From Vibrio scophthalmi LMG 19158 (GTDB taxonomy: Bacteria > Pseudomonadota > Gammaproteobacteria > Enterobacterales > Vibrionaceae), in contig NZ_AFWE01000161.1 in NCBI RefSeq assembly GCF_000222585.1, positions 1 to 64,000 on the forward strand: a stretch of DNA of 64,000 nucleotides. The letters are read 5' to 3'. Made by a program: the position numbers and the translations under genes. The notes under the pieces were generated by a model. It saw nothing but the letters and a program-made list of their open reading frames with translations, made no database searches and had not been told where the DNA came from. Shown one piece after another: positions 9,619 to 21,094 of this stretch; position 1 is the first letter of the stretch; every line of letters begins with the position of its first letter.

Positions 9619-10485
9619 ATGAAAATAGACCTACACAGCCATACCACGGCTTCAGATGGCAGATTTAGCCCCCAAGACTTAGTCGATCGCGCGGTAGGTT
9701 TTGATGTAAAAGTACTGGCGATTACCGATCACGATACCGTGAATGGACTTGCGCCAGCCAAGCAATATGTTGCTGATAACAATATTGATTTGCACATTAT
9801 CAATGGCATTGAGATTTCGACGGTATGGGAAAATAAAGACATTCATATCGTTGGGCTGAATTTAGATCCAGAACATCCAGCGCTACAAAGCTTGATCACC
9901 GAGCAAAAGCAGCGCCGTGAAGTTCGTGCAGAACTCATGGCTGCTCGTCTGGAAAAAGCCACCCGAGAGGGCGTGCTCGAAGAAGTGAGAGCGATTGCCG
10001 ATGGTGCGCCTTTAACCCGTGCACATTTTGCAGCATGGCTGGTCGCCAATGGCTATGCTAAGACGATGCAGCAAGTGTTTAAAAAATATTTAACGCGTAA
10101 TAATCCCGGTTATGTGCCACCAAACTGGTGCTCAATGTCGGAAGCGGTGGCGGCGATTCATGCCGCTGGTGGTAAGGCGGTACTAGCTCACCCAGCGCGT
10201 TATGGTTTGACGGCGAAGTGGATAAAGCGTCTACTGGCAGCGTTTGTTGAAGCGAACGGTGATGCAATGGAAGTTGCTCAGCCACAACAAGCACAACAAG
10301 AAAGACGCAACTTGGCGGATTATGCGATACAATACAACCTATTAGCGTCCCAAGGCAGCGACTTTCACTATCCGTCACCATGGATGGAACTGGGACGTAA
10401 CCTCTGGTTGCCATCCGGCGTTGAACCAGTTTGGAAAGATTGGGGTATCGAGCCTTCACATTCCGATACTCCTGAGAGCGAATAA
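9619..10485 (+). CDS. rnm: PHP-domain RNase AM / 3',5'-nucleotide phosphatase
   Basis: 288 residues, the TrpH/YciV family. The metal-binding PHP motifs are visible: [16 protein letters not shown] at the N-terminus, [27 protein letters not shown] and SQGSDFHYP near the end. E. coli RNase AM (Rnm) shortens 5' ends of small RNAs and hydrolyses 3',5'-bisphosphonucleotides. It is divergent from the trp operon and followed 23 bases later by yciO, the same neighbourhood as in E. coli. Confidence 0.92.
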   Translation: MKIDLHSHTTASDGRFSPQDLVDRAVGFDVKVLAITDHDTVNGLAPAKQYVADNNIDLHIINGIEISTVWENKDIHIVGLNLDPEHPALQSLITEQKQRREVRAELMAARLEKATREGVLEEVRAIADGAPLTRAHFAAWLVANGYAKTMQQVFKKYLTRNNPGYVPPNWCSMSEAVAAIHAAGGKAVLAHPARYGLTAKWIKRLLAAFVEANGDAMEVAQPQQAQQERRNLADYAIQYNLLASQGSDFHYPSPWMELGRNLWLPSGVEPVWKDWGIEPSHSDTPESE

Positions 10486-10508
10486 AGCTCGATTAATGAG
10501 GAATTACC

Positions 10509-11129
10509 ATGAGCCAGTTTTTTTACGTGCATCCTGAAAACCCGCAGGCTCGCTTGATCACTCAAGCGGTAGCAATCATTCGTAACGGTGGAGTCGTTGT
10601 TTACCCAACAGATTCCGGTTACGCACTTGGCTGCCAGCTAGAAAACAAGCAAGCGCTAGAGCGCATTTGTCAGATCCGTCGTCTTAACGATAAACATAAT
10701 TTTACGTTATTGTGTCGTGATTTATCTGAGATTTCATTGTATGCGCGTGTTGATAACGCCGCGTTTCGTTTGCTAAAAAACAATACGCCGGGGCCTTACA
10801 CCTTTATCTTTAAAGGAACCAAAGAAGTGCCACGTCGTCTAATGAATGCCAAACGTAAAACGATTGGTATTCGTGTGCCCGATAACCGTATTGCACTAGA
10901 CTTATTAGAAGCACTAGGTGAACCGATGATGTCAACATCGTTGATTCTGCCGGGCAACGAAGTGACCGAATCGGATCCAGAAGATATCCGCGATAAGCTA
11001 GAACATGCAGTGGATGTGATTTTAAATGGTGGTTATCTTGGTGAACAACCAACCACTGTGATTGACTTTAGTGAAGGTGAAGCCGAGTTGGTGCGTTTAG
11101 GTGCGGGCGATCCTGCCCCATTTGAATAA
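10509..11129 (+). CDS. yciO: YciO family (Sua5/YrdC-like) protein
   Basis: 206 residues. The YrdC-type fold is shown by IIRNGGVVVYPTDSGYALGCQ, the KQALERICQIRRL helix, FTLLCRDL and PGPYTFIFKGT. TsaC/Sua5 paralogues make threonylcarbamoyl-AMP for tRNA t6A; YciO is the paralogue with a poorly defined role. The start follows an ATGAGGAATTACC leader. It lies in the rnm-yciO-rluB group. Confidence 0.9.
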   Translation: MSQFFYVHPENPQARLITQAVAIIRNGGVVVYPTDSGYALGCQLENKQALERICQIRRLNDKHNFTLLCRDLSEISLYARVDNAAFRLLKNNTPGPYTFIFKGTKEVPRRLMNAKRKTIGIRVPDNRIALDLLEALGEPMMSTSLILPGNEVTESDPEDIRDKLEHAVDVILNGGYLGEQPTTVIDFSEGEAELVRLGAGDPAPFE

Positions 11130-11257
11130 CCAACAATCGGTGTGCTGAGATCACAAAATTAGCTGTCTTCACCGCTAATATTTGATATATTATGCGACCG
11201 CGAATTTAGGTCGCATATTTCATTCGACGTCTGCGAAGACGACACATAGGTAGTTAG

Positions 11258-12226
11258 ATGAACGAAAAACTTCAGAAAGTATTGGCTCGAGCGGGTCATG
11301 GCTCTCGACGTGAATTAGAGACGTTGATTAAAGCAGGACGCGTGAGTGTGAACGGCATGGTGGCAAAACTAGGTGAGCGCCTAGAAGATGAAACCGCGAT
11401 CGTTCGTATTGATGGACACACTGTGTCTGTTAAAGCAGATGAAGAAGTGGTCTGTCGTGTATTGGCTTACTACAAGCCTGAAGGTGAATTGTGTACTCGT
11501 CACGATCCAGAAGGTCGTCGTACCGTATTTGACCGTCTACCTAAAATCCGTGGGTCTCGTTGGATTTCTGTTGGTCGTCTAGATGCGAACACATCTGGCC
11601 TACTACTGTTTACTACCGATGGTGAGTTGGCTAACCGCCTAATGCACCCAAGCCGCCAAGTAGAACGTGAATACCTAGTACGTGTATTTGGTGAAGTAAA
11701 CGAACAGAAAGTGAAAAACCTAGTACGCGGCGTACAACTTGAAGACGGCATGGCTCGTTTTGAAGACATCGTGTACGCAGGTGGTGAAGGTATGAACCAC
11801 ACCTTCTACGTTGCGATTAACGAAGGTCGTAACCGCGAAGTTCGTCGTTTGTGGGAATCACAAGAGACAACAGTAAGCCGCTTGAAACGTGTTCGTTACG
11901 GTGACATCTACTTAGATAAGAAACTGCCTCGTGGTGGTTGGATGGAACTGCAACTGAAAGACGTTAACTACTTACGTGAACTGGTTGAATTGAAACCAGA
12001 ACGTGAAACCATGCTAGACGAAAGCAAGGATTCAACATCACGTAGTCGTGAGCGTTCACGTAGCCAGAAGATCCGTCGTGCAGTTAAGCGTCACGAAGAG
12101 CGCGTAAGCGCACCAAAAGGCCGCAGCAATAACCCAAGTCGCCGTAAGCCGAAAAAAGCGGCAGGTGAACAAGGTGCTCGTGCTAAAACGCAAGTGAGCC
12201 GCCCAAGCCGCCCAGCGAAAAAATAA
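11258..12226 (+). CDS. rluB: 23S rRNA pseudouridine(2605) synthase
   Basis: 322 residues. An S4 domain (about 1-60: [19 protein letters not shown]) is followed by the RsuA-type catalytic domain with [20 protein letters not shown] (catalytic Asp) and [12 protein letters not shown]. The last 75 residues are a basic Arg/Lys/Ser tail that probably binds RNA. It modifies 23S rRNA helix 90-93. Codon use is strongly biased, as expected for translation-related genes. It has its own promoter space (about 130 bases) after yciO. Confidence 0.93.
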   Translation: MNEKLQKVLARAGHGSRRELETLIKAGRVSVNGMVAKLGERLEDETAIVRIDGHTVSVKADEEVVCRVLAYYKPEGELCTRHDPEGRRTVFDRLPKIRGSRWISVGRLDANTSGLLLFTTDGELANRLMHPSRQVEREYLVRVFGEVNEQKVKNLVRGVQLEDGMARFEDIVYAGGEGMNHTFYVAINEGRNREVRRLWESQETTVSRLKRVRYGDIYLDKKLPRGGWMELQLKDVNYLRELVELKPERETMLDESKDSTSRSRERSRSQKIRRAVKRHEERVSAPKGRSNNPSRRKPKKAAGEQGARAKTQVSRPSRPAKK

Positions 12227-12232
12227 AACGAG

Positions 12233-12258
12233 AAAGCAGCCTACGGGCTGCTTTTTTA
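12233..12258 (+). terminator. Terminator of rluB
   Basis: AAGCAGCC / GGGCTGCTT with a 3-base loop is followed by six T, 7 bases after the rluB stop. Confidence 0.88.
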
Positions 12259-12483
12259 TTGCTTGAACACGGTGACTTGCCGTTCGTTATCAGGGTCGTG
12301 CGAGCAGTAACCAAATTGATTGCAACAAAATCTTTTTTAGTACTAAAGTTTAACTAAGCTCACAGCAAAGAAAGCAAATAACGCTTATCCACACAAAGTG
12401 TAAAACTAATCTACCCAATAACTTGCTGAACTTTGAAGGCTATCCTACGTTAAATCTATCGTAGTATATGCAAGGAAGTGCAA

Positions 12484-15400
12484 ATGATAAGTTTAGGGTT
12501 GGGTTTGGTGCGGCAATTATTGCCTAGAGTTATAGCTAAATTTTGTGTCGCGTTGTTATATCCTCTTCTTTTCCTTTCTCCTTTTATTGCTTCAGCCAGC
12601 CTAGATGGCTTGCCCCCTTCTTTACAAGGTCAATTAACCCAATCTCAAGCCAAAAATATTGCCGTTGAGTTGAAATATCTTGATGAAGTCCTGACTTCAT
12701 CGGTATTGAGTTATGCTTTTTCTGGTGATGAAAAGTGGCTTGATCGCTACCTAGAAAATGAACCTCGTCTAACAGAGTTAATTAATGCGCTCTTAGCTAG
12801 CCAAGCGAATACCGAGTTAACCTTGGTTGAACAAATGGAAAGTGCCCATTTTGAACTTTCAGTGCTTGATATGCAGGCCATCGATTTAGTTCAAGAAGAT
12901 CAGCGCCGCGCGGCAATGGATTTGATTAACCAAGAGCAGTATCACGACTATAAAAATCAATACATGTCGGCATTGATCAAGCTGGCTGAACGTATTGAAC
13001 AGCAAGCAACACAAAGTCAAACCACGGGTGCCTTGACGTTAAGTGACGACGAACGCCAATGGCTGAACGAACGTGTTGTTAAAGTGGGTATTGAACACTG
13101 GCCACCAATGTTATATCGCGATGAGTCGGGAAAAATGGGGGGCTTATCGGGTGAAATCGTCAATCAAATTGTTGCCAAAACTGGGCTTAAGATTGAAATC
13201 GTTGAAGGGGAATGGAGTGAGTTGTTGCGTCAGTTTGAAAATGGCGAAATTGACTTATTACCTCATGCGTATAAAAACGAATCGCGATTGCAATTTGGAC
13301 AGTTTTCCACGCCTTATTTTTTAGTGCGCGAGCTGTTCTTTGTTAAAGATCAAGATGAACAATTTCGTGTAGCGGCCGATCTTGCCGAGGCCACCGTCGC
13401 CATTTCTGCTGGCTATACCACGATAGACAAGGTTAAAAAGCTCTACCCAAAAATTAAGGTACTGCAGACGTCAGGCATCGATGAAGCAATCCATGCCGTA
13501 TTGGATGGCCGTGCTGATGCGGTGCTGGATGCGGAAACTGTCGTTAACAACTGGTTGGTGCAAAACCAAATTTCAGGGCTACATTCAATCAATGAAGACG
13601 TGGTTACGCCTTCGTCGTTACATATTTGGACAACTAATCAAGCGCCTTTGCTGGGTTCGATAATGCAGAAAGGGCTCGATACCTTAGATTTACGCAACCT
13701 CATATTGACCAAGAATGATTGGTATCAACAACAGCAGCTACCCGCATTTACTGATAGTGGCAGCATAAACCTCAATCAAACCTTACAGTATGTGATTATC
13801 GCTGTGTTTGTTTTGCTTATTCTGTTGATGTTAATGATTTCACGGGTATTTAAAGCAAGCGATAAAGAGCTGGCGCAAAAATTCAGCAGTGTCAGCTTCA
13901 AGCGCTCCATCATTATCGTACAAGTTGGTTTATGTGTGGCTCTCATTGCCACCGCGCTCAACGTCACTCGCTACGCCGAACGGCAAAGTGTCGAGTCTAT
14001 TAACGATAGTTTATCAACCTTACTTGCATCCGCGCACAAGCGCATTGTCGGTTGGGTTGATTTAGAACTCGATAACCTCAAACAATTGGGGCGCAATCCA
14101 CAGTTAGTTAGCTTGACCGAAGAGTTGCTTGAGGTCGCCAGAATGCCTCAAGCTTTAAAAAGCTCGCCACTACAGCCACAGATAAGAGAGTTTATTGAAG
14201 GGCATTCTGGGATCTCAGGTTCGTTTGGTTTCTTTATTATATCTCCCGATATGATCAGCCTTTCATCGCGCCGTGATACCAACATAGGCAGCCTAAACCT
14301 TATCCAGCTAGAACGTCCTGATTTAATGCAAGAGGTCTTAAACGGCAATGGCGTTTTTGTTCCTCCGATTGAGTCTGATGTCATGCTTGAAACACAAGGT
14401 GGAGAGCGTAATCCTCCGACGATGTTTTTTGCGGTGCCAATTGAAAACAGTGCGGGTAAGGTGATCGCGATTTTAACTAAACGAGTTAATTTTGAAGGGG
14501 TGTTCTCTTCGGTTTTGTCGGCCGGTTTTATTGGTAAAAGTGGTGAAACCTACGCCCTAGACCGTTCTGGTTTGTTGCTGTCGAATGTTCGTTTTGAAGA
14601 TCAACTCAAGCAAATTGGTTTGTTAGCCGATGAGCAACGCTCATCACTTAATATTCGGGTTGCCAACCCAGGTTCTGACATATCCAAACGTCAAGTAGAA
14701 GCGGATCCGAGTTGGCCGTTGACCTATATGGCGAGAAACATCAGTGAGAAAAAATCAGGCAGAAACTTGTCGGGTTATAACGATTATCGTGGTGTGCCGG
14801 TCGTCGGTAACTGGGTGTGGGATGAGACATTGCATATGGGGATTGCCGCTGAAATGGATAGCGGTGAAGCGTTCGCTTTATTGCGCACCTTTAAGTTCAC
14901 CGTATGGTCGATCTTGGGCGTTGCATTGGTGTTGATGATGGGCACGAGCTTATTTACCTTAAGGCTAGGGACTCGTGCAACCAGAGCATTAGCACGCTCA
15001 CAAGCCGAGCTTGAAACACAAGTCGCAGAACGCACCTCTGAGCTAAAAATCAATGCAGAACGTACTCGCACCATTATTGATAATGCTTCTGATGGCATCA
15101 TTGTGGTCAATAGCCACGGCACGCTGGTTGAGTTTAGCCCCGCAGCGGAGAAGATTTTTGGCTATCAAGCTAAAGAAGTGCTTCTAGAAGCGACACAAAT
15201 TGACACTTTAATGTCTCAACCGTATCACAAAGTCTACCTTGATATGCAAGAGAGAGGTGACACCGACACCAATGTACTGATGGAATTTGTTGGGTATAAG
15301 AAGACAGGTGAAGAGGTCGATCTTGAAATAGCAATTAGTGAAGCGAAAATTTCTGGTGAGCAGTTGTTTACTGGTATCGTTCGTGACGCAACGGAGCGAA

Positions 15401-17934
15401 AAGAAGCGGAACGCGAACTCATGCTCGCGAAACAAAAAGCAGAGGAAGCCACTCAAGCGAAGAGTGATTTTCTAGCCAATATGAGCCATGAAATCCGCAC
15501 GCCAATGAATGCCATCATAGGTATGAGTTACTTGGCGATGCAAACGGACCTAAATAAAAAACAAGCCGACTATGTTAATAAGATCCAAACCTCAGCCGAG
15601 TCACTCTTAGGCATCATTAATGACATTCTCGATTTCTCAAAAATAGAAGCAGGTAAGCTGGATCTAGAGCAGACGGAGTTTGATTTAGAAAGCACCATCG
15701 ACAACCTAGTCCAAGTGGTATCGCAGCGAACTCAGGAGAAAGATCTGGAACTGTTGGTCGATCTCGACCCGCAACTTCCGACCCATCTAATTGGCGACCC
15801 ACTGCGTTTAGGGCAAATCCTACTAAACCTTGCCAACAATGCGATTAAGTTTACCGACCAAGGGGAAATTATTGTCAAAGCGGAACTCATCGAGCAAAGC
15901 GATGACAAGCTAGAGGCGCGTTTTTCCGTCAGTGACACCGGCATCGGTATGACCAAAGAGCAAATGGCGCGCTTGTTCCAATCATTCAGTCAAGCCGATG
16001 CGTCAACCACGCGCAAGTATGGTGGAACGGGGCTAGGCCTGACGATCAGTAAAACGTTGGCTGAAATGATGGAAGGTTCGATTTGGGTTGAAAGCGAAAG
16101 TGGCCAAGGCAGTACCTTCTTCTTTACCGCGCAATTTGGTCTATCGAGCGAGATTCCACAGCAGCCTGTTTTAGCGCCTGAAAGTATGAAAGAAGTGTCG
16201 GTACTGATTGTCGACGACAGTGTTGCTGCCCGTGAAATCCTATTCAGCTTATGTCAGAGCCTGAAGTTTAACGCTGATGTGGCGAGCTCTGGTGCAGAAG
16301 CGTTAGAGAAAATTCGTCATGCCGAGAACAATGAACAGCACTTTGATGTCATCTTGTCTGATTGGAAGATGCCACAGATGGATGGTATTGCGCTTGGACA
16401 GCAAATTGAATTGATGCACCAAAGCAAAGAGATAGCAACGCTGCCTCATTTTGTCATGGTGACGGCTTACGACAAGGATGACATGCTGGCGAATCGCCAA
16501 GGGGTGAACATTGTTGCCTCGATGACCAAACCAGTCAGCTCTTCAACCTTACTCGATACCCTATCAAGAGTAATGACCAAAGAGGGGATCACGAACAAGA
16601 CCAACACCAGTAATAAGCTGGATACCTCAATCGCGCAAGGCATTGCGGGAGCGCGCATCCTTTTGGTGGAAGATAATGCGATTAACCAAGAAATCGCCAC
16701 TGAGCTACTGCAAATGGTCGGAATGGATGTCACCACCGCCAACAATGGTCAAGAGGCCGTAGATTTGGTCGGCTCGCAAGATTTTGACTTGGTGTTAATG
16801 GATATTCAAATGCCGGTAATGGATGGCTATCAAGCCACCCAAGCGATTCGTAATACAGGGCAATATGATGATCTGCCGATTATCGCTATGACCGCCAATG
16901 CAATGTCGGGCGATAAAGAAAAATGCTTAGCGGCAGGGATGAATGATCACTTACCTAAGCCGATCAATCCTAACCAAGTATTTCAAGCGCTGGTGGATTG
17001 GATCGAACCGACCGGAGAATCCGTTTCGGTCATGATTGAAGATGAAGTCCTCACCATCGAGATAGAAGATTTTGATACAGAGGGAGCAATCGCTCGGATG
17101 GGGGGCAATCTTAAAGCCTACAAAAAGACGCTGGCGAACGTGATGCATAGCGAAGCTGATGTTGTGACAAGAGTTAACGAAGCGATAGCGCAACAAGAGA
17201 TCAACACTGCCGTCATTGCAGTCCATTCCCTCAAAGGGATCGCTGGCAATATCGGTGCGAATTATCTGCGAGCCCCTGCTGAGAAACTCGAGCATGCTTT
17301 GGCTGAACAGCAAACCCAATCGCGTTGTGAATTAGGCTCAGTGGAACAGCAAATGCTCGCGGAAGTCGCATCCTTGGTCGAAAAAATGATTCAGGCCATT
17401 GCAAGCGCGTTAGCAAAGAGCGAAGCCAATAGTGCTAAAGAAGTGACAGTAATTGATGCCGATCGATTTAGAGAGTTGGCACACCAACTTAGCCAGCAAC
17501 TCGATGACTTTGACAGCGCGGCGGTTGATACCTTTGAAGAGATGCTTCTATCTGTCGGCGACAAGCTCGATAAGAGTTTAGCCAATCAAATCTCAACTGC
17601 GATCTCGAATTATGACTTTGATGCAGCACTGCCGTTGTTAGAAGAATTTATTCAACGAATGGAACAAGCATTGTCTTCACCGCAGTCGCCGTCTTCATCA
17701 CAACCGTCATCAGCTCAGTCTGTACAGCCTGATCTTACCGAATGGTTGAACACAATGAAGGAGAAGATAGACCTATTTGATTCAACGGTGGTGGATAGCC
17801 TTGATGAGGTATTAGAGAGCGATATTGATGACTGGCTAAAAGTTCGCCTAGAACAATTACGGGAGCCATTAAGCAGTTACGACTTTGATAAAGGGGCTGA
17901 AATCATTAAGCAACTTAAACAAGAAATGGATTGA
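12484..17934 (+). CDS. Hybrid sensor histidine kinase (SBP-Cache-PAS-HisKA-HATPase-REC-REC-HPt)
   Basis: About 1816 residues. The ATG at 12484 has AAGGAAG 6 bases upstream; the GTG at 12478 is too close to it. Order: signal helix (10-40); alpha-helical region; family 3 periplasmic binding domain (about 195-425, as in BvgS/EvgS); membrane helices near 433-456 and 473-498; a second periplasmic Cache-like region (about 500-800); a membrane helix near 804-829; PAS (about 860-975); HisKA with phospho-acceptor His1002 in [11 protein letters not shown]; HATPase with NLANNAIKF and [16 protein letters not shown]1 (Asp1293, SDWKMP); REC2 (Asp1440, [12 protein letters not shown]); HPt with His1581 (AVHSLKG). 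The C-terminus has two related modules of about 60 residues repeated about 88 residues apart. Two sensing domains in one chain is notable. The ligand cannot be told. Confidence 0.9.
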   Translation: MISLGLGLVRQLLPRVIAKFCVALLYPLLFLSPFIASASLDGLPPSLQGQLTQSQAKNIAVELKYLDEVLTSSVLSYAFSGDEKWLDRYLENEPRLTELINALLASQANTELTLVEQMESAHFELSVLDMQAIDLVQEDQRRAAMDLINQEQYHDYKNQYMSALIKLAERIEQQATQSQTTGALTLSDDERQWLNERVVKVGIEHWPPMLYRDESGKMGGLSGEIVNQIVAKTGLKIEIVEGEWSELLRQFENGEIDLLPHAYKNESRLQFGQFSTPYFLVRELFFVKDQDEQFRVAADLAEATVAISAGYTTIDKVKKLYPKIKVLQTSGIDEAIHAVLDGRADAVLDAETVVNNWLVQNQISGLHSINEDVVTPSSLHIWTTNQAPLLGSIMQKGLDTLDLRNLILTKNDWYQQQQLPAFTDSGSINLNQTLQYVIIAVFVLLILLMLMISRVFKASDKELAQKFSSVSFKRSIIIVQVGLCVALIATALNVTRYAERQSVESINDSLSTLLASAHKRIVGWVDLELDNLKQLGRNPQLVSLTEELLEVARMPQALKSSPLQPQIREFIEGHSGISGSFGFFIISPDMISLSSRRDTNIGSLNLIQLERPDLMQEVLNGNGVFVPPIESDVMLETQGGERNPPTMFFAVPIENSAGKVIAILTKRVNFEGVFSSVLSAGFIGKSGETYALDRSGLLLSNVRFEDQLKQIGLLADEQRSSLNIRVANPGSDISKRQVEADPSWPLTYMARNISEKKSGRNLSGYNDYRGVPVVGNWVWDETLHMGIAAEMDSGEAFALLRTFKFTVWSILGVALVLMMGTSLFTLRLGTRATRALARSQAELETQVAERTSELKINAERTRTIIDNASDGIIVVNSHGTLVEFSPAAEKIFGYQAKEVLLEATQIDTLMSQPYHKVYLDMQERGDTDTNVLMEFVGYKKTGEEVDLEIAISEAKISGEQLFTGIVRDATERKEAERELMLAKQKAEEATQAKSDFLANMSHEIRTPMNAIIGMSYLAMQTDLNKKQADYVNKIQTSAESLLGIINDILDFSKIEAGKLDLEQTEFDLESTIDNLVQVVSQRTQEKDLELLVDLDPQLPTHLIGDPLRLGQILLNLANNAIKFTDQGEIIVKAELIEQSDDKLEARFSVSDTGIGMTKEQMARLFQSFSQADASTTRKYGGTGLGLTISKTLAEMMEGSIWVESESGQGSTFFFTAQFGLSSEIPQQPVLAPESMKEVSVLIVDDSVAAREILFSLCQSLKFNADVASSGAEALEKIRHAENNEQHFDVILSDWKMPQMDGIALGQQIELMHQSKEIATLPHFVMVTAYDKDDMLANRQGVNIVASMTKPVSSSTLLDTLSRVMTKEGITNKTNTSNKLDTSIAQGIAGARILLVEDNAINQEIATELLQMVGMDVTTANNGQEAVDLVGSQDFDLVLMDIQMPVMDGYQATQAIRNTGQYDDLPIIAMTANAMSGDKEKCLAAGMNDHLPKPINPNQVFQALVDWIEPTGESVSVMIEDEVLTIEIEDFDTEGAIARMGGNLKAYKKTLANVMHSEADVVTRVNEAIAQQEINTAVIAVHSLKGIAGNIGANYLRAPAEKLEHALAEQQTQSRCELGSVEQQMLAEVASLVEKMIQAIASALAKSEANSAKEVTVIDADRFRELAHQLSQQLDDFDSAAVDTFEEMLLSVGDKLDKSLANQISTAISNYDFDAALPLLEEFIQRMEQALSSPQSPSSSQPSSAQSVQPDLTEWLNTMKEKIDLFDSTVVDSLDEVLESDIDDWLKVRLEQLREPLSSYDFDKGAEIIKQLKQEMD

Positions 17935-18021
17935 ACGGAGCTAGGGCTGAATCATCAATTTACCAACAGTAATGAAGATAAATAAAGCACAAGTGAACGC
18001 ATAGAAAAGAGAGATGCGCGT

Positions 18022-19143
18022 ATGGATACAAATAACAGAGCGATCATATTGGCGGTGGATGATACCCCGATCAATATTGAGGTCGTCAAAGGTGTGTTGT
18101 CAGAAGAGTATTTGGTTCAGGCGGCGCTCAGTGCGCCAATGGCGATGAAAATTATTGATAAACGTAAGCCGGATTTAATTTTGCTTGATGTCATGATGCC
18201 AGAAGTGGATGGTTACGAAATGTGCCGCCAATTGAAAGCATCTCCAGAGACAAAAGATATACCGGTGATTTTTCTTACCGCAAAGTCTCAAGAAGAGGAC
18301 GAGAGAAAAGGCCTCTCTCTTGGCGCGGTGGATTACATCACTAAACCGATCAGCCCTGCCATCTTAAAAGTGCGGGTGAAAAACCATTTGCTGCTCAAAT
18401 CAGCGCGAGATCAGCTTGCTCAGCAAAACGAAATTTTAGAGCACAAAGTTAAACAGCGTACCCAGCAGCTTGATGATATGCAAAACGTGGTGCTGGTGGC
18501 GATGGGAGCGCTGGCGGAGTCGCGAGATCCAGAGACCGGCAACCACATTCGCCGAACACAAAAGTACGTGGAAGTGTTGGCACAAGAGCTGGCAAATCAT
18601 GATAAATATCGTGACTACTTAACGCCCGACGTCATCGCGGCGATGGCTAAATCAGCCCCACTGCATGATATTGGTAAAGTTGGTGTCGTTGACAGCATCC
18701 TACTCAAGCCGGGCAAATTAACCGAGCAAGAGTTTGATCAGATGAAGCTGCATGCAGCCTATGGGCGTGATGCGGTGGAAGCGGCGGAAGGCTCATTGGG
18801 GTTTGCGGACAACTTTCTCGAATTTGCCAAAGAGATTACCTATTCCCATCATGAAAAATGGGATGGCAGCGGTTATCCCGAAGGGCTCATTGGTGAAGAG
18901 ATCCCGCTCTCGGCAAGAATCATGGCGCTAGCGGATGTTTACGATGCGCTGATCTCTGAAAGGGTATACAAGCCAGCCTTTAGTCATGAAAAATCGCTGC
19001 AAATTATTCTGGAAAACAAAGGGTCGCACTTTGAACCTCTGCTAGTCGATGTCTTCCTCGATATTGCCGAGCATATCCGTGATATTGCCGAAACGTACAA
19101 AGACGCCTCAAACAATACAACGCTTTTACATGGAGGAGCATAG
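18022..19143 (+). CDS. Response regulator with HD-GYP c-di-GMP phosphodiesterase domain
   Basis: 373 residues. The receiver domain (about 8-125) has the acidic pair in AVDDTP, phospho-acceptor Asp in LILLDVMMPEVDGYEM and Lys in DYITKP. A coiled linker leads to an HD-GYP domain (about 150-350) with GNHIRRTQKYV, HDIGKVGVVDSILLKPGKL and HHEKWDGSGYPEG (the GYP signature). Such RpfG-like proteins hydrolyse cyclic di-GMP when phosphorylated. It lies 87 bases after the hybrid kinase and is followed by a REC-REC-kinase, so it is the likely output of this phosphorelay (inference). Confidence 0.9.
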   Translation: MDTNNRAIILAVDDTPINIEVVKGVLSEEYLVQAALSAPMAMKIIDKRKPDLILLDVMMPEVDGYEMCRQLKASPETKDIPVIFLTAKSQEEDERKGLSLGAVDYITKPISPAILKVRVKNHLLLKSARDQLAQQNEILEHKVKQRTQQLDDMQNVVLVAMGALAESRDPETGNHIRRTQKYVEVLAQELANHDKYRDYLTPDVIAAMAKSAPLHDIGKVGVVDSILLKPGKLTEQEFDQMKLHAAYGRDAVEAAEGSLGFADNFLEFAKEITYSHHEKWDGSGYPEGLIGEEIPLSARIMALADVYDALISERVYKPAFSHEKSLQIILENKGSHFEPLLVDVFLDIAEHIRDIAETYKDASNNTTLLHGGA

Positions 19144-19144
19144 C

Positions 19145-20671
19145 ATGGACAATTTTAAGCGGGTTGCTTATGACTCACCCTATAAAGGGATGTCGGTTCT
19201 TATCGTCGATGACTTTGAAGCCATTACTCGCACGCTATGTAGCGCCTTCGAACAACTTGGCTTTAAGACCATATATCAAGCGCGCGATGGGCGTGAAGCG
19301 TGGCAGAGTTTAGAGCGTAACTCGGTTGATATCATTGTCTCAGATTGGAAAATGCCGAAAATGACGGGCTTAGAGTTACTGAAAAAAGTTCGCCAATCCA
19401 AAGCACACAAGAGTGTGCCATTTATTATGCTGACCGGTAACTTACATCAAAGTGATGTAGTGGAAGCCATTGAAGCGGGAGTCTCTGAGTATCTGGTTAA
19501 GCCTTTTTCCAAAGTCACCTTGAGCGAAAGAGTGCATAAAGCGTTTGTGTCGCCGATTCGAAGTCATTCATCTAATCGTTCAAGCGATAAAGATCTGCAG
19601 CTTGATGTTGAGGTGAAACGTACGATTTTGGTGGTTGATGATGAACCTTCGAACTTACAAGTGCTCGGCGAACTGCTGAAGCCGATTTATAAAATTAAAG
19701 CCTGCCGCAGTGGCGCACAAGCGATTGATATTTGTAGCAAAGCCGATAAGCCTGATTTGATTTTACTCGATATAATGATGCCCGAGATGGATGGTTTGGC
19801 GGTGTGTAAGGCGCTTAAATCAGATCCAGATACAGAGTTTATACCAATCATCTTTGTGTCGGCATTATCGCAAACGGACGATGTGGTGAAAGGGCTTAAA
19901 TTAGGGGCGCTGGATTACATCATGAAGCCAGTGATCCCTGAAATCGTATTAGCGCGGGTAGAAACACACATTAACGCCGTGATTCAAAGAGAAAAGTTGG
20001 TTAAACAAATCGATCAGTTGATTGAGTCATCGCGAGATCAAGATCAAGCCGACCAAATGTTCATCCATGATCTGAAAAATCCATTAACGGCGATTCAAAC
20101 CACGCTGGAACAGATCAAAACGGAAGACCAAGATATTCAGGTGGTGAAAAGCAACAGCATGATGCTGGCGCAGATGATTGATAGCTATCGCTTGCTGAAG
20201 CAATTAGAGCAAGGGCAATATTCTCAATCATTAACGTCAGTGTCAGCTCAGAGTGTGATGCAGAAAGTGATCGATAATTACCAAGCGCAAGCGGAGCAAA
20301 AGCAAGTGCGGTTTAGCCTCGATGTCGATCCCGCTCTGAGTTACACGGGGGATGAGCTACTCAGCTATACCCTGTTCTGTAATCTGTTTTCCAATGCCAT
20401 TGATGCCGCTCCGGTATCTTCTGCTATTACCATTCAAGCGAGTAAGAATGAACAAGAGTTGCTGATCACCGTGCACAATGATGGCGAGGTGCCTGAGGAA
20501 ATTCGTGAGCGATTTTTCGATAAGTTTGTAACGTCAGGAAAGCAAGGTGGTACAGGCATTGGTGCGTATTCGGCTAAGCTATGCGCCCAGGCGCAACAAG
20601 GTGATATCAAGCTGGACTTGCAAAGTGGAGAAGGCACAACCATCACGCTATCGATGCAAGCGAAGGGGTAA
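19145..20671 (+). CDS. REC-REC-histidine kinase protein
   Basis: 508 residues from the ATG at 19145, which follows GGAGGA and begins 1 base after the HD-GYP stop; an upstream in-frame start would overlap that gene. Two receivers are present: REC1 (about 13-130, Asp in IIVSDWKMPKMTG) and REC2 (about 155-275, Asp in LILLDIMMPEMDG). A soluble kinase follows with His308 in MFIHDLKNPLTAI and an ATPase domain with NLFSNAIDAA and SGKQGGTGIGAYSAK. There is no membrane segment. With two inputs and one kinase it may integrate signals from the neighbouring hybrid kinase. Confidence 0.88.
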   Translation: MDNFKRVAYDSPYKGMSVLIVDDFEAITRTLCSAFEQLGFKTIYQARDGREAWQSLERNSVDIIVSDWKMPKMTGLELLKKVRQSKAHKSVPFIMLTGNLHQSDVVEAIEAGVSEYLVKPFSKVTLSERVHKAFVSPIRSHSSNRSSDKDLQLDVEVKRTILVVDDEPSNLQVLGELLKPIYKIKACRSGAQAIDICSKADKPDLILLDIMMPEMDGLAVCKALKSDPDTEFIPIIFVSALSQTDDVVKGLKLGALDYIMKPVIPEIVLARVETHINAVIQREKLVKQIDQLIESSRDQDQADQMFIHDLKNPLTAIQTTLEQIKTEDQDIQVVKSNSMMLAQMIDSYRLLKQLEQGQYSQSLTSVSAQSVMQKVIDNYQAQAEQKQVRFSLDVDPALSYTGDELLSYTLFCNLFSNAIDAAPVSSAITIQASKNEQELLITVHNDGEVPEEIRERFFDKFVTSGKQGGTGIGAYSAKLCAQAQQGDIKLDLQSGEGTTITLSMQAKG

Positions 20672-20673
20672 AG

Positions 20674-20696
20674 AACCGTGCTTAGGTTGACGGTTT
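20674..20696 (+). terminator. Possible weak terminator after the phosphorelay operon
   Basis: AACCGT / ACGGTT with a 10-base loop and TTTT lies 3 bases after the stop. The stem is short. Confidence 0.35.
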
Positions 20697-20715
20697 TAAT
20701 TCAAAATGTTTCACG

Positions 20716-21060
20716 TCATTCATCGCTGGAGGAAGGCGAGAGTGGTTTGCTGGTGAAATTGTATTGATTAAAACACGCGACAGCTTGTAAAAAATCTTGA
20801 TAGGCCTTTTCAAACGTTTCGCTGGTGGCATTGGCAATGTCATCAGCTGCGTTATCCAACTGACACTCAGTGCTGATTTTTTCGAGCCGTTGTTGTGATA
20901 CTTGCTGACCATTTTGATCGTACCAAGCGACAGGCGGAGGAAGATTTGGCGCTCCCTCATCTTGAGTGGACGTGTTTGCCATATTATCCGCATAAGCCGC
21001 GCTGCTCAGCAGGATGCTAATACTCATTAAACTGCATTTCAGATATCTGCTGGTGTTCAT
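20716..21060 (-). CDS. Small exported protein of unknown function
   Basis: 114 residues with a clear signal peptide (KCSLMSISILLSSAAYADN, cleavage expected after AYA near residue 24). The mature part has a Pro-rich stretch (NLPPPVAWYDQNGQQVSQQ) and two Cys (in ECQLDN and VACFNQ) that could form a disulfide in the periplasm. I do not recognise a family. It is convergent with the phosphorelay operon and sits 34 bases after the next minus-strand gene, probably co-transcribed with it. Confidence 0.65.
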   Translation of the reverse strand: MNTSRYLKCSLMSISILLSSAAYADNMANTSTQDEGAPNLPPPVAWYDQNGQQVSQQRLEKISTECQLDNAADDIANATSETFEKAYQDFLQAVACFNQYNFTSKPLSPSSSDE

Positions 21061-21094
21061 TCAAGGCTCTTTTTCATGATGAATTGTCGGCGTT

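Noticed and set aside
10079-10459. 126-codon ORF antisense to rnm
   Set aside because: Overlaps a conserved gene with clear PHP motifs; no start signal.
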